This document shows, piece by piece, positions 30,919 through 39,763 of a stretch of DNA of 64,000 nt (position 1 is the first letter of the stretch; each line of letters begins with the position of its first letter). The notes beneath the pieces were generated by a model. The model was given only the letters and a program-made list of their open reading frames with translations. It did no database searches and was not told the DNA's origin. Both the position numbers and the translations under genes were made by a program. The stretch lies in NCBI GenBank assembly GCA_031552825.1, contig JAVBMD010000014.1, positions 1-64,000 on the forward strand, in the 5' to 3' direction. This stretch comes from WQXF01 sp031552825. Its GTDB lineage: Bacteria; Bacillota; Clostridia; Christensenellales; Aristaeellaceae.

Positions 30919-32100
30919 TCATGAGCGCGCCAAACCTTGCTTGCGCGCGGTTTGAACCACCGCCGCCGCCACTGCGGGCGCCACGCGGGGATCCATCGCG
31001 GCGGGGAGCAGATACTCGGCGCTGAGCTGATCCTCCGGCACCAGCGCCGCCAGCGCCTCGGCCGCCGCCAGCTTCATCGCTTGGCTGATCTCCCGGGCGC
31101 GGCAGTCGAGCGCCCCGCGGAAGATGCCGGGAAATGCCAGCACGTTGTTGATTTGGTTAGGAAAATCGCTGCGGCCGGTGCCAACGACGCGCGCCCCGGC
31201 GGCCAATGCCTCCGGCGGCAGAATCTCCGGCACCGGATTGGCCAGCGCGAACACGATCGGATCCTTGGCCATGGCGCGCACCATCTCGCCGGTGAGCACG
31301 CCGGGCGCCGATACGCCGAGGAAGAAATCCGCGCCGCAGAGCGCGTCGGCCAGCAGGCCGGTGACGCCGCGCGGATTGGTGCGCCGGGCGATTTCGCGGT
31401 GCGGATCCTCCGGCGCGTCGGTGATGACGCCCTGCCGATCCACCAGCACCAGATCGGTAACGCCCAGCGCCAACAGCAGCTCGGCGCAGGCAGTTCCCGC
31501 CGCCCCGGCGCCGTTGACCACCGCGCGCACCGTTTCCGGCCTCCGCCCGGTGAGCCGCAGCGCGTTTTGCAGCGCCGCCGCCACCACCACGGCGGTGCCA
31601 TGCTGATCGTCGTGAAAGACCGGGATATCCAGCGCTTCCTTGAGCCGGCGCTCGACCTCGAAGCAGCGCGGCGCGGCGATATCCTCTAAGTTGATACCGC
31701 CAAAGCCGGGCGCGATCAGGCGCACGGTGCGCACGATCTCCTCCACGTCCTTGGTATCCAGCAGGACCGGCACCGCGTCCACATCGCCGAAGGCCTTGAA
31801 CAGCAGCGCCTTGCCCTCCATCACCGGCAACCCCGCGAGGGGGCCGATATCGCCCAAGCCTAACACCGCCGTGCCGTCGGTCACCACCGCCACGGTGTTC
31901 CACTTGCGCGTGTACGCATAGGCGGTTTCGGGATCGCGCGCGATCTCCTTGCAGGGTTCCGCCACGCCCGGCGTGTAGGCCACCGCCAAATCCGCGGCGG
32001 TCGCCACCGGCGCGCGCAGCGCGGTTTCTATCTTGCCCCGCCAGCGCGCGTGACACGCGAGCGCATGCGCTCTGCGTTGCTCTTCGTCCATCACCTTCAT
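30919..32100 (-). CDS. NAD(P)-dependent malic enzyme
   Basis: This enzyme catalyses the oxidative decarboxylation of malate to pyruvate and CO2. It is of the short bacterial form (393 aa). Motifs are YTPGVAEPCKEIA, VVTDGTAVLGLGDIGP, GGINLEDIAAPRCFEVE, FHDDQHGTA and GAGAAGTACAELLL for the dinucleotide fold. ATG at 32091 is an alternative start; both follow GGAAGGG. The gene lies 25 bp downstream of a CdaR-type regulator, suggesting an operon under that regulator. The cofactor preference cannot be read from the sequence. Confidence 0.93.
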   Translation of the reverse strand: MKVMDEEQRRAHALACHARWRGKIETALRAPVATAADLAVAYTPGVAEPCKEIARDPETAYAYTRKWNTVAVVTDGTAVLGLGDIGPLAGLPVMEGKALLFKAFGDVDAVPVLLDTKDVEEIVRTVRLIAPGFGGINLEDIAAPRCFEVERRLKEALDIPVFHDDQHGTAVVVAAALQNALRLTGRRPETVRAVVNGAGAAGTACAELLLALGVTDLVLVDRQGVITDAPEDPHREIARRTNPRGVTGLLADALCGADFFLGVSAPGVLTGEMVRAMAKDPIVFALANPVPEILPPEALAAGARVVGTGRSDFPNQINNVLAFPGIFRGALDCRAREISQAMKLAAAEALAALVPEDQLSAEYLLPAAMDPRVAPAVAAAVVQTARKQGLARS

Positions 32101-32125
32101 CCCTTCCGCTGCCCGCATGCCGCGC

Positions 32126-33196
32126 TTAGTTCAACTGGCGCGGCTTGTCCTTGCCGCTCTTGTTGAGCAGCATGAGCAGCTTAAAGGTTACGGCGTCCTC
32201 GAAGCGGCGCAGATCCAACCCGGTCTGCCGCTGCACCTTGTCCAGCCGGTACACCAGCGTGTTGCGGTGGATGTAAAGCTGGCGCGCGGTATCGGAAAGG
32301 TTGAGATCCTTTTCGAAGAACATGCGGATGGTGTGCAGCATCTCCTCATTAAAAAGGCGCGCGGTCTTGCGGTTGAACAGGATGCTATGGTAGCGCGCCC
32401 CCAACTCCCGCGGGATATCGGTCAAAAAGCGCTCCAGCACCAAGTTGCGGTACACGAAGAGCGTCACGTCGCTGCGGAAGGTGCGGCCAACCTCCATCGC
32501 CCGGCGCGCCTCGCGGAAGGATTCGCCGGTGGCGGCCAGCGTGCGCTTCGGCTCACCGATGCCCACGAGGCAAGTATGCCCGGTTTCGTCCATCAACGTT
32601 TGCGCGACAGCCTCGCCCAACTGGCGCAGCTCATCGAAGCTCTCGACCTGATCCATGGTCTTCAGCAGCACGACGGTGTGGCGATCCATATCGATCACCA
32701 GATCGCCGTTGGCGCGCGGCACCAACTCCTCGAGCTGCTGGAAGGCCGATTCGCCCTCGGTCTGCTGAATTTGCAGCACGATGGCGCAGCGCTCGCGTTC
32801 CAGCTCGATCTGGTGCTCGGTGGCCAGCGCTTCCATCTCGGGCTGGGTCAGCTCCTCGCGCAGCACGCGGCGGTACACGTCGTACCGGCTGGCGATGGGA
32901 TCCTCGCCGCGCCCCATCGCCTGCACCATCGCGCCGGCTAACAGGATATGATCGTGGGTAGAGCTGCTTTGCGCCTCGGCGCACAGCACCAGCGGCGGAA
33001 TGATGTCCACCAGCAGGAAGGTTCGGTTTTCCTGCGCGATGGGTACGCCCGGCTCCATAAAGGTTGGCAGCGCCAGCTTGATGGACTGCCCTTCCGGCAA
33101 AAGCACGTTGCCCTCGCTGTCAAGCAGCCAGATCGGCTGCATCAGGCGGGCAAGCACCTGTTGAATCTGATTCAGGAAGCGCTTTTCAGGTATCAA
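32126..33196 (-). CDS. CdaR family (sugar diacid) transcriptional regulator
   Basis: This protein has 356 aa. The N-terminal sensory domain (about 1-120) is of the diacid-recognition type, a GGDEF-related middle region follows, and the C-terminal PucR-type helix-turn-helix reads NLSDTARQLYIHRNTLVYRL. The start is TTG at 33196, with GGAG 8 bases upstream; the in-line ATG nearby is in another frame and closes quickly. Because it directly precedes malic enzyme, a dicarboxylate such as malate is a reasonable effector (inference). An AT-rich region with a TATAAT box lies upstream. Confidence 0.92.
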   Translation of the reverse strand: MIPEKRFLNQIQQVLARLMQPIWLLDSEGNVLLPEGQSIKLALPTFMEPGVPIAQENRTFLLVDIIPPLVLCAEAQSSSTHDHILLAGAMVQAMGRGEDPIASRYDVYRRVLREELTQPEMEALATEHQIELERERCAIVLQIQQTEGESAFQQLEELVPRANGDLVIDMDRHTVVLLKTMDQVESFDELRQLGEAVAQTLMDETGHTCLVGIGEPKRTLAATGESFREARRAMEVGRTFRSDVTLFVYRNLVLERFLTDIPRELGARYHSILFNRKTARLFNEEMLHTIRMFFEKDLNLSDTARQLYIHRNTLVYRLDKVQRQTGLDLRRFEDAVTFKLLMLLNKSGKDKPRQLN

Positions 33197-33267
33197 CGAA
33201 CATTCTCCTCTCGATTCACGGTTTCGTTTGCGCCGCGATCCTTTTCATTTCTTCTCATACAATCTTT

Positions 33268-33273
33268 ATTATA
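33268..33273 (-). promoter_or_regulatory. Probable -10 box for the cdaR-malic enzyme operon
   Basis: TATAAT on the minus strand lies about 70 bp upstream of the regulator start in an AT-rich stretch. The matching -35 is poor (TGGATT at 17 bp), as expected for an activator-dependent promoter. Confidence 0.5.
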
Positions 33274-33433
33274 ATACACTTTATTTGAAAAATCCATAAC
33301 ATTCCTTGCATTTCTGACGTTCCATTTATTAAAAATGACATAAAAAAGGCATAAAGTAGAAAAATTATTCCCAGATACTCACATATTATGTCTTTTTATT
33401 CAAAAAATATTGCCGGAACGCGGGCGGCATAGA

Positions 33434-33460
33434 AAAAAGACCGGCGTTTTTAGCCGGTCT
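33434..33460 (-). terminator. Terminator downstream of the ugpC/msmK gene and repeat cluster
   Basis: Reading leftward, AGACCGGC (33453-33460) pairs with GCCGGTCT (33438-33445) and is followed by six T. The nearest upstream leftward gene is the ABC ATPase that ends at 34118, so its transcript would run through the whole repeat cluster. Confidence 0.75.
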
Positions 33461-33479
33461 GAAAATTGACTGGGGTGCG

Positions 33480-34095
33480 AGGGGGGCGGAAGCTCACTGG
33501 GCTTCGCCCCGCTGCGGCGGAAGAACCGTCGCCTGCGGGCGCCGGGAATCCCCCCTCCACAGTTCGCCATAGTCGCTTGCTGCGCAAGCTCGTTGGCTCA
33601 TTGGGCTTCCGCCTCGATTATTCGGCCACTGGCCGATCTCGGCTCCGCCCCACTGCGGCGGTCCCCCCACAATTCGCAATAGTCGCGCAAGCGCTCCTTT
33701 GCTCATTGGACTTCCGCGCCGTCCCATCGCGCCACTGGCGCGACGGCGCTCCGTCCCCGTTTGACAAGGGAGGCTAAGGGCTAGAACCAAGATTCTTTTA
33801 TGGAACAAGAAACATACAGCAGCCTCCAAAAGCCTCCCTTGTTAAAGGGAGGGGAACCGCGTGAGCGGTGGAGGGATTCCCGCTGCCCGCAGGCGGCGGT
33901 CTCTGCGCAGGCGGTGGAGGGGTTCCGATAGAGGCAAAGGGCTAGAATCAAGGATCTTTTATGAAATAAGAAACATATGCCAGCCTCCAAAAGCCTCCCT
34001 TGTTAAAGGGAGGGGGACCGCGTGAGCGGTGGAGGGATTCCCGCCGCAAGAGCGGCGGTCTCTGCGCAGGCGGCAGAGGGATTCCCCCGCGCTCG
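33480..34095. repeat. Cluster of M-family elements with long structured inserts
   Basis: This 600-bp gap holds no gene. It contains two ordinary M copies (about 33745-33890 and 33940-34050), a partial end (34055-34090), and two long-variant halves (about 33545-33665 and 33665-33770). The long halves carry a ~95-bp insert between the outer and inner hairpins. The insert has the conserved words CAATTCGC(A/C)ATAGTCGC, GCTCATTGG(A/G)CTTCCG and (G)CCACTGGC. Stems differ between copies but stay paired (TCGCGCCACTGGCGCGA versus TCGGCCACTGGCCGA). Several spurious reading frames cross it. Confidence 0.8.
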
Positions 34096-34117
34096 TGGCG
34101 CTGAAGAAATTCAGTGC

Positions 34118-35239
34118 TTACCGGTTCGAGATCGACGCCTCGGTGGCCTTATCGAAGAAATGCAGGCGGTTGGCGTCGAGGGCGACCTTGATGCTCTCGC
34201 CGATACGCGCGGTGGAGCGGGGATCGACGCGGGCGATGATGTTCTCGTCCTTGCCGGTGGTCTTGAGGTAGAGGTAGGTCTCCGAGCCCATCAGCTCGAC
34301 CACCTCGACCTTGACATCGATGACGCTATCGGGCGAGTTGTTGATGAAGGCGGGTTCGTCGTGAATGTTCTCGGGGCGGATGCCCATGATGACTTCCTTC
34401 TCGACATAGCCCTCGTCCACGAACTTGGCGATCTTGCTGCCCGGGATCCGGATGCGGTTCTGGCCGAAGGTAGCAAACACATCGCCGCCCTCCTTGCCGA
34501 GCTTGACGTTGAAGAAGTTCATCTGCGGGCTGCCGATGAAGGAAGCGACGAACTGATTGCAGGGATGATCGTAGAGGTTCTGCGGGGTATCGACCTGCTG
34601 GATGAAGCCGTCCTTCATGACCACGATGCGCGAGCCCATGGTCATTGCCTCAGTTTGATCGTGGGTGACGTAGATGAAGGTGGTCTCCAGCTTCTGATGC
34701 AGCTTGGTGATCTCTGTGCGCATCGCGACACGCAGCTTGGCGTCGAGGTTGGAGAGCGGTTCGTCCATCAGGAACACCTTGGGATCGCGGACGATGGCGC
34801 GGCCGAGCGCGACGCGCTGGCGCTGACCGCCGGAGAGCGCCTTGGGTTTGCGGCCCAGCAGGTGCACGATATCGAGGATCTTGGCGGCCTCTTGCACGAG
34901 CTTATCGATCTCCGCCTTGGGCTTGCGGCGCAGCTTGAGGCCGAAGGCCATGTTGTCATACACCGTCATGTGCGGGTAGAGCGCATAGTTCTGGAACACC
35001 ATCGCGATATCGCGATCCTTGGGCGCAACGTCGTTCACAAGGCGGTCGCCGATGTAAAGGCTGCCCTCGCTGATCTCTTCCAGACCGGCGACCATGCGCA
35101 GCGTGGTGGACTTGCCGCAGCCCGAGGGGCCGACCAGCACGATAAATTCCTTGTCCTCGATGTCCAAGCAGAAGTCGCTGACCGCGGTAACATTTCCCGC
35201 ATAGATCTTGTAGATGTGATCCAACTTTACGCTTGCCAT
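34118..35239 (-). CDS. Sugar ABC transporter ATP-binding protein, MsmK/UgpC type
   Basis: This is the ATPase subunit for CUT1-type carbohydrate importers, 373 aa. Walker A is GPSGCGKSTT, the signature is ALSGGQRQRVALGRAIV, Walker B is VFLMDEPLSNLDA, and the H-loop is VTHDQTEAMTM. The C-terminal OB/TOBE region (about 235-370) matches the MalK/UgpC branch. No permease or binding protein is nearby, so it is probably a shared ATPase serving several importers, as MsmX/MsmK do. AAGGGGGAT precedes the ATG at 35239. A promoter lies at 35327-35355. Confidence 0.93.
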   Translation of the reverse strand: MASVKLDHIYKIYAGNVTAVSDFCLDIEDKEFIVLVGPSGCGKSTTLRMVAGLEEISEGSLYIGDRLVNDVAPKDRDIAMVFQNYALYPHMTVYDNMAFGLKLRRKPKAEIDKLVQEAAKILDIVHLLGRKPKALSGGQRQRVALGRAIVRDPKVFLMDEPLSNLDAKLRVAMRTEITKLHQKLETTFIYVTHDQTEAMTMGSRIVVMKDGFIQQVDTPQNLYDHPCNQFVASFIGSPQMNFFNVKLGKEGGDVFATFGQNRIRIPGSKIAKFVDEGYVEKEVIMGIRPENIHDEPAFINNSPDSVIDVKVEVVELMGSETYLYLKTTGKDENIIARVDPRSTARIGESIKVALDANRLHFFDKATEASISNR

Positions 35240-35326
35240 ACGAGATCCCCCTTTTCGAATAAGAAAAAATAGGAATAAGAAACGAAGGGGTCGAACACAC
35301 ACGCTGTCGACCTTTTTGTTATGTTC

Positions 35327-35355
35327 ATTATAGCTTGCGCCGCCGGTTCTGTGAA
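35327..35355 (-). promoter_or_regulatory. Sigma-A promoter for the MsmK/UgpC gene
   Basis: TTCACA (35350-35355) and TATAAT (35327-35332) are 17 bases apart on the minus strand. The leader is about 80 nt. Confidence 0.75.
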
Positions 35356-35514
35356 GTGGGGGATTCACCAAACTTCCCGTGGCGCATTTGTATACTCTCG
35401 CCCACACAAGCGACAGAAAAAGCCCAAAAATCCCAGTTGTTTCCTTGCTTTTCTCAAATTATAACTCCTCCTCTTCCCACGCGCGCCGCGCACCGCTCGC
35501 GGGCTCGCTTCCTG

Positions 35515-35543
35515 TTGACTGTCAACCGCGTCTGGGGTATATT
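35515..35543 (+). promoter_or_regulatory. Sigma-A promoter for the 35599-37392 gene
   Basis: TTGACT (35515-35520) and TATATT (35538-35543) are 17 bases apart, about 55 bp before the start codon. TTGACTGTCAA also forms a small inverted repeat over the -35 box, a possible operator. Confidence 0.75.
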
Positions 35544-35598
35544 AACACTCATTGATGAATCATTCGCACATCGCAAAAGGATGGGAAGGGACGCAACG

Positions 35599-37392
35599 AT
35601 GACTGCCTTGTTTTTGTGTTTTCGGCTGGTGCTGCTCACCTGTACACTCTGGGGATATGGCCTCACTTTATCAAACAAATATAAGGTAGCGGGGATGTTC
35701 ATCCCTGTTTTGCTGTTTTCCGGCATCGGCAGCATCATGTATATCGCTGGCATTCTGAACTGCATGCCTTTGGCGCTCTGCATCATCCTGCTCTGCGGAT
35801 GGATCTGTTTATTCAAAGAGCGCAAGAAAATCGTTTCCTCATTTCGCTTCACGGTTTGGGGCGCGGTTGGCGCGCTCACCTGCGTCTATGCATTCACGTT
35901 TTTAAAAAACGCGGTCTACCCCGATGGCGATACCTTGACCCATTGGGCAGTGGTGGCGCGCGAGATCTTTGAAAACAATCGCCTGCCCAACTTCACGACG
36001 GAGGTCGTATCCTATACTTCCTATCCCACCGGAACCGCTGGCTTTATTTACTTTTTTACGAAGGTGCTCCAATACGGCGAAGGACAAACGCTGCTTGCCC
36101 AAGCGCTGCTATTGGGCTCCGGCTTGCTCCCGCTTTTCGCCTTTTGCCGAAAAGGGAAAGGCGTGGTGCCGGTTCTGCAAAACGGCCTCGTCGTGCTGGC
36201 GCTTTTGCTTTCGCTACATTTTAATGTGCGGCTGGATTCGCTGCAGGTCGACAACGTGCTTTCGCTGCTGAGCGTGGGCGGCGTCTGCATCGCGCTGTAT
36301 TATTTGGAGAATCCTCGCAAGGGGATCGCCCTGACCCTGCCGATTCTGTGCTTTCTGTCGATCACAAAAAACTCCGGACCCTTCTTTTGCTCCTTCATCG
36401 CGGCCATCTCCTTGTATGGTTTAGCGCGAAACAAAGGCATCACGAAAAGCGAGAAATGGAAGGTTGCTTTTTTCGGAATCGCCGTGCCGATCTTCGCGTT
36501 TGTCTTCCTTTGGCATCGCCACATCGCACTGGTCTTTGCGGATGCCAATATGGCGCGGCACTCCATGAGCACATCCTACATGCTCTCGGTCTTTCGTTAC
36601 AAGGGCATGGGAACGGTACACGCCGTCGTCGTCAACTACCTCAACAAATGGTTCACGTTGAACCCCGCCGTCAATCCAACGCGCGAATGGCAGACGCTAC
36701 TGGGCTTCTTCGCGCTCCTGCTCGTAGGAAAAATCGTCAATGCACGCGTGCTAAACCGAAAAAATACGCAGGAGGCGCGCATCGCGCTTTGTGTCGCCTT
36801 CTTCTATCTCCTCTATAAGATTCTGATGCTCGGAATGTTCATCTTCAACATGCCCGGCACCGACTCGGCCACCATCGCGGGGTACGAGCGCTACCTCGCC
36901 AGCGCGCTCATCGTTATTTACCTGATGGGCATTCTGTACACCGTTTCGTTCCTTGGCGGGTTTCAACGATCCGGGCAAAGCAAGAGAAACCTGTTGCAAG
37001 CAGCGGCAGCCTGCGTTATGTGCTTGGTGATGGTTCCGATCTACCCCGGCGACTATGCCCGCGCCTATGCCGATCTGCAAAGGCCGGATTACCAATCCGC
37101 AGGCACCTACCGGACGCTGAATCACCTCAAGCTCACCAACGGCCTGCCCAACAAGGGCGGCCATATCCTCGTGTACGCTCATTCGTGGGTCACGATATTC
37201 TATGAATCCTATTGCTTCCGTTCCAAAGAGACGCAGTGGACGGACAGCGTCCAAGCCGTCCTCGCCGCATACGGAAAGAACCCGGATTCTTACGACTATT
37301 TGATCGTTCTGGATCACGACGAGGCGATCGACCGGGTGCTGACCGAACGCAATCTGCCGCTGGATCAGCTCCTGTTTCGATTGCGCGATTAG
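35599..37392 (+). CDS. Multi-span membrane protein, possible GT-C glycosyltransferase
   Basis: This protein has 597 aa with about 12-14 hydrophobic segments. An extracytoplasmic-looking loop near residues 105-130 contains YPDGDTLTHWAVVAREIFE, which recalls the acidic loop of GT-C (PMT-like) glycosyltransferases, and the C-terminal ~100 residues form a soluble domain. I cannot assign a family firmly. GC looks lower than that of its neighbours, which is often seen for surface-polysaccharide genes. ATG 35599 is chosen (GAAGGG 9 bases upstream); ATG 35581 is an alternative. The stop overlaps the stop of the convergent permease gene by 4 bases. Confidence 0.8.
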   Translation: MTALFLCFRLVLLTCTLWGYGLTLSNKYKVAGMFIPVLLFSGIGSIMYIAGILNCMPLALCIILLCGWICLFKERKKIVSSFRFTVWGAVGALTCVYAFTFLKNAVYPDGDTLTHWAVVAREIFENNRLPNFTTEVVSYTSYPTGTAGFIYFFTKVLQYGEGQTLLAQALLLGSGLLPLFAFCRKGKGVVPVLQNGLVVLALLLSLHFNVRLDSLQVDNVLSLLSVGGVCIALYYLENPRKGIALTLPILCFLSITKNSGPFFCSFIAAISLYGLARNKGITKSEKWKVAFFGIAVPIFAFVFLWHRHIALVFADANMARHSMSTSYMLSVFRYKGMGTVHAVVVNYLNKWFTLNPAVNPTREWQTLLGFFALLLVGKIVNARVLNRKNTQEARIALCVAFFYLLYKILMLGMFIFNMPGTDSATIAGYERYLASALIVIYLMGILYTVSFLGGFQRSGQSKRNLLQAAAACVMCLVMVPIYPGDYARAYADLQRPDYQSAGTYRTLNHLKLTNGLPNKGGHILVYAHSWVTIFYESYCFRSKETQWTDSVQAVLAAYGKNPDSYDYLIVLDHDEAIDRVLTERNLPLDQLLFRLRD

Positions 37393-38570
37393 TCGGCGGT
37401 GCGCAGCGCATCCACCGGCGCCAGCCCGGCAGCCCGCAGCGCCGGATACACGCCGAAGAACACGCCGATGCCGCAGGCGAAGGCGATGGCCATGCCCTGC
37501 ATCTGCCGCGTCACCGGGATCACGATGCCGATCAGCTTGGCCGCCCCGGCGACCATCGCCGCGCCGCCGAGCATGCCCAGCACGCCGCCCATCAACGAAT
37601 AAGCCAGCGCCTCGAGCAGGAATTGCAGGCAGATTACCCGCCGCGAAGCGCCCAGCGCCTTGAGCACGCCGATTTCGCGCCGCCGCTCGCGCACCGAGAC
37701 CAGCATGATGTTCATCACGCCGATGCCGCCGACGATCATGCAGATCACCGCCACGCAGGCCATCACCATCAAAAAGATGCGCAGGATGCTGCGCGCCGCC
37801 TTCATCTCGGCCTCGTAGGTGGTGGTTTGATACTGGCCGCCGTAGCGCTGCGTCAGCGCGCGCGCGCCGCTCTCCCCCGCCGATACCGGATCGCCGCTGG
37901 CAAACACCGATAGCGCGATCTCGTTGACCCCAGCGCCGTAGATGCCCTCATAAATTTGCAGCGGCAGCCACACGCGGTTGGCCTGCTCCGGCGGCGCTGC
38001 CACGGTGACCTCGCCGCTATCGGGCTCGCCCACCACGCCGATCACCCGCAGGCGGCGGCCCGCGATATCGATCTGCGCGCCGATGGGATCCGCCCGGCCG
38101 AACAGCTCCTCGCCAACCTCTCTGGAGATCACCGCCACGGCGCGCAGCTCCAGCGCGTCGCCCCGGCGCAGGAAGCGCCCCGCCAATAGCTGCAGCCCTT
38201 CGATGGCGCCAAGCTCCGGCTCGCAGCCCACGAGCATCGCCGGGCTCGAAGCGTCGCGGTACTGCACGGCGGCGGCGCGGTAGGCCACGGCGCTGGCCAT
38301 CGTCCCCGCAGCAGGCACGGCGGCGCGCACCAGCTGCGCGTCCTCGCGCGTCAGTGCGCGCTCCTCTCCCCGCGCGGGACGGATCCACGCCCGCCCCACG
38401 CCGATGCGCGTCAGCTGTGATTCGACCTCCATCTGCCCCGCGTCGCCGATGGCCACCACCGCCAGAATCGCGCCGATGCCGATCGAAAGCCCCAGCACCG
38501 TCAGCACCGAGCGCAGCGGCGTTTGAAAGATGCTGCGCGCCGACAGCCGCACCGTATCCCACAGCCTCAC
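37389..38570 (-). CDS. ABC transporter permease, MacB/FtsX type
   Basis: This protein has 393 aa: an N-terminal span (SVLTVLGLSIGIGAILAVVAIG), a large extracytoplasmic MacB-core domain (about 45-265), then three spans (VMACVAVICMIVGGIGVMNI and two more near the C-terminus). SVRERRREIGVLKALGA is the cytoplasmic coupling motif of this family. GTG at 38570 overlaps the TGA of the adaptor gene, with GGAGG about 10 bases upstream. The usual ATPase gene between adaptor and permease is missing here, so an ATPase encoded elsewhere must power it. Confidence 0.92.
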   Translation of the reverse strand: MRLWDTVRLSARSIFQTPLRSVLTVLGLSIGIGAILAVVAIGDAGQMEVESQLTRIGVGRAWIRPARGEERALTREDAQLVRAAVPAAGTMASAVAYRAAAVQYRDASSPAMLVGCEPELGAIEGLQLLAGRFLRRGDALELRAVAVISREVGEELFGRADPIGAQIDIAGRRLRVIGVVGEPDSGEVTVAAPPEQANRVWLPLQIYEGIYGAGVNEIALSVFASGDPVSAGESGARALTQRYGGQYQTTTYEAEMKAARSILRIFLMVMACVAVICMIVGGIGVMNIMLVSVRERRREIGVLKALGASRRVICLQFLLEALAYSLMGGVLGMLGGAAMVAGAAKLIGIVIPVTRQMQGMAIAFACGIGVFFGVYPALRAAGLAPVDALRTAD

Positions 38571-39586
38571 GAGCCGGTCACCTCCACCAATTGCCCTTCG
38601 CGCAGGTCCTCCGGCGGATCGAGGATGACCAGCGCATCCTCGGGCAGCCCGCGCACCGCCACAGTCAGCGCATCCTGCAAGCCTGCCTGCACCGGCACCC
38701 GCCACGCCCGGCGCTCGAACACCCGCCACACCGCCGCCTCGCCCTCGGCCATCGCCTCCAGCGGCACCAGCACCGCCTGCTCCTGCGCGCGGCAGACGAT
38801 CTCCACATCCAGCCGCGCCCCGGCGGGCAGCGCGATGGGCGCGCCCGGCTGCAGCTCCACCGTGGCGCTGAGCACGCCGTCGGCACGGGGTAGCGGCATG
38901 CCCACGCTGAGCACCCTGCCCTCGCCCAGCAGCACGTCGTCGCGCAGAAAGCGCGCAGGCAATCCCGCCGCCAGCCGCAGCGATTCCCGCTCGCCCACCT
39001 GCATGCGCACCACTTGCGCCTCCCCCGCCAGCGTCAGCGCGGGCGCGCCGGGCAGCAGCACCTCGCCCTCGCGCACAAAGGTGGCCAGCACCTCGCCCGC
39101 CGCTTGCGCCCGCACGGTTTGCGCGGCGATCTGCGCCTCGAGCAGCGCCGCCTGCTGGGCATACTGCTCCGCCTGCGCGCCCTCCAGCCACTGCGCCTCG
39201 TCCTGCCACACGGTCTCCGCGCCGAGGGAGCCAGCCTTATCGCCGACCTCACCAAGCCGCGCCCGCGCCCGGCCATCGGCCTGCAAAAGCGCCGCCAGCG
39301 CCTGCGCCTGCGCCGCGCTGTCCAGCCGGAACAGCGCCTGCCCCTCCGCTACCTTCTGCCCCGGCGCTACGAACACCTCGGCCACCGCGCCGCCGCTCAG
39401 CGAGGACACCGTATGCTCCCCCTGCCGCCCCATCACGCCGCCGCCATCGACGCGCTCCTCCATACGCCGCGCCTCCGCTTGACGCGCACGCACCGGCCGC
39501 GCGCTCTCGCCCGGCACCCACAGCATCGCCCCCACCGTCGCCAGCGTGATTCCCAGCATGAAGCCGTACGCTGTCCGTTTGCGCAT
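38567..39586 (-). CDS. Efflux adaptor subunit, MacA/HlyD-like
   Basis: This protein has 339 aa. One N-terminal span (FMLGITLATVGAMLWV) anchors it. It has split biotinyl-lipoyl halves (GGAVAEVFVAPGQKVAEG and AAGEVLATFVREGEVLLPG) around an alpha-helical hairpin of about 70 residues, followed by beta-barrel and membrane-proximal regions. It forms an export or envelope-signalling complex with the overlapping FtsX-type permease. In a one-membrane cell this pair would act without an outer-membrane channel. The start could be ATG 39586 or GTG 39595; both have weak ribosome sites. Confidence 0.88.
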   Translation of the reverse strand: MRKRTAYGFMLGITLATVGAMLWVPGESARPVRARQAEARRMEERVDGGGVMGRQGEHTVSSLSGGAVAEVFVAPGQKVAEGQALFRLDSAAQAQALAALLQADGRARARLGEVGDKAGSLGAETVWQDEAQWLEGAQAEQYAQQAALLEAQIAAQTVRAQAAGEVLATFVREGEVLLPGAPALTLAGEAQVVRMQVGERESLRLAAGLPARFLRDDVLLGEGRVLSVGMPLPRADGVLSATVELQPGAPIALPAGARLDVEIVCRAQEQAVLVPLEAMAEGEAAVWRVFERRAWRVPVQAGLQDALTVAVRGLPEDALVILDPPEDLREGQLVEVTGS

Positions 39587-39681
39587 GCAATGCACCCCGT
39601 TCGCTGAATTTTCGCACGCTTATTGTGGCGGCGGCGCGGGGAAATCATCGGCGGTTTTTGATGATGGTTGCGCGGTAAAAC

Positions 39682-39710
39682 TTGACATGCAAACGAGCAT
39701 GCTATAAAAT
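39682..39710 (+). promoter_or_regulatory. Sigma-A promoter with internal inverted repeat
   Basis: TTGACA (39682-39687) and TAAAAT (39705-39710) are 17 bases apart. The spacer holds a CATGC..GCATG inverted repeat, which could be an operator. It lies about 55 bp before the exported hypothetical gene. Confidence 0.7.
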
Positions 39711-39763
39711 ACCAATCACGTTAAACGATTAACGAATCATCGAGAGAGAGAGGATGCTTGCTT

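Noticed and set aside
38571..39209. N-terminal extension of the permease frame upstream of GTG 38570
   Set aside because: It is a Gly/Ala/Arg-rich shadow of the adaptor gene in another frame; the GTGA overlap and ribosome site mark the true start.
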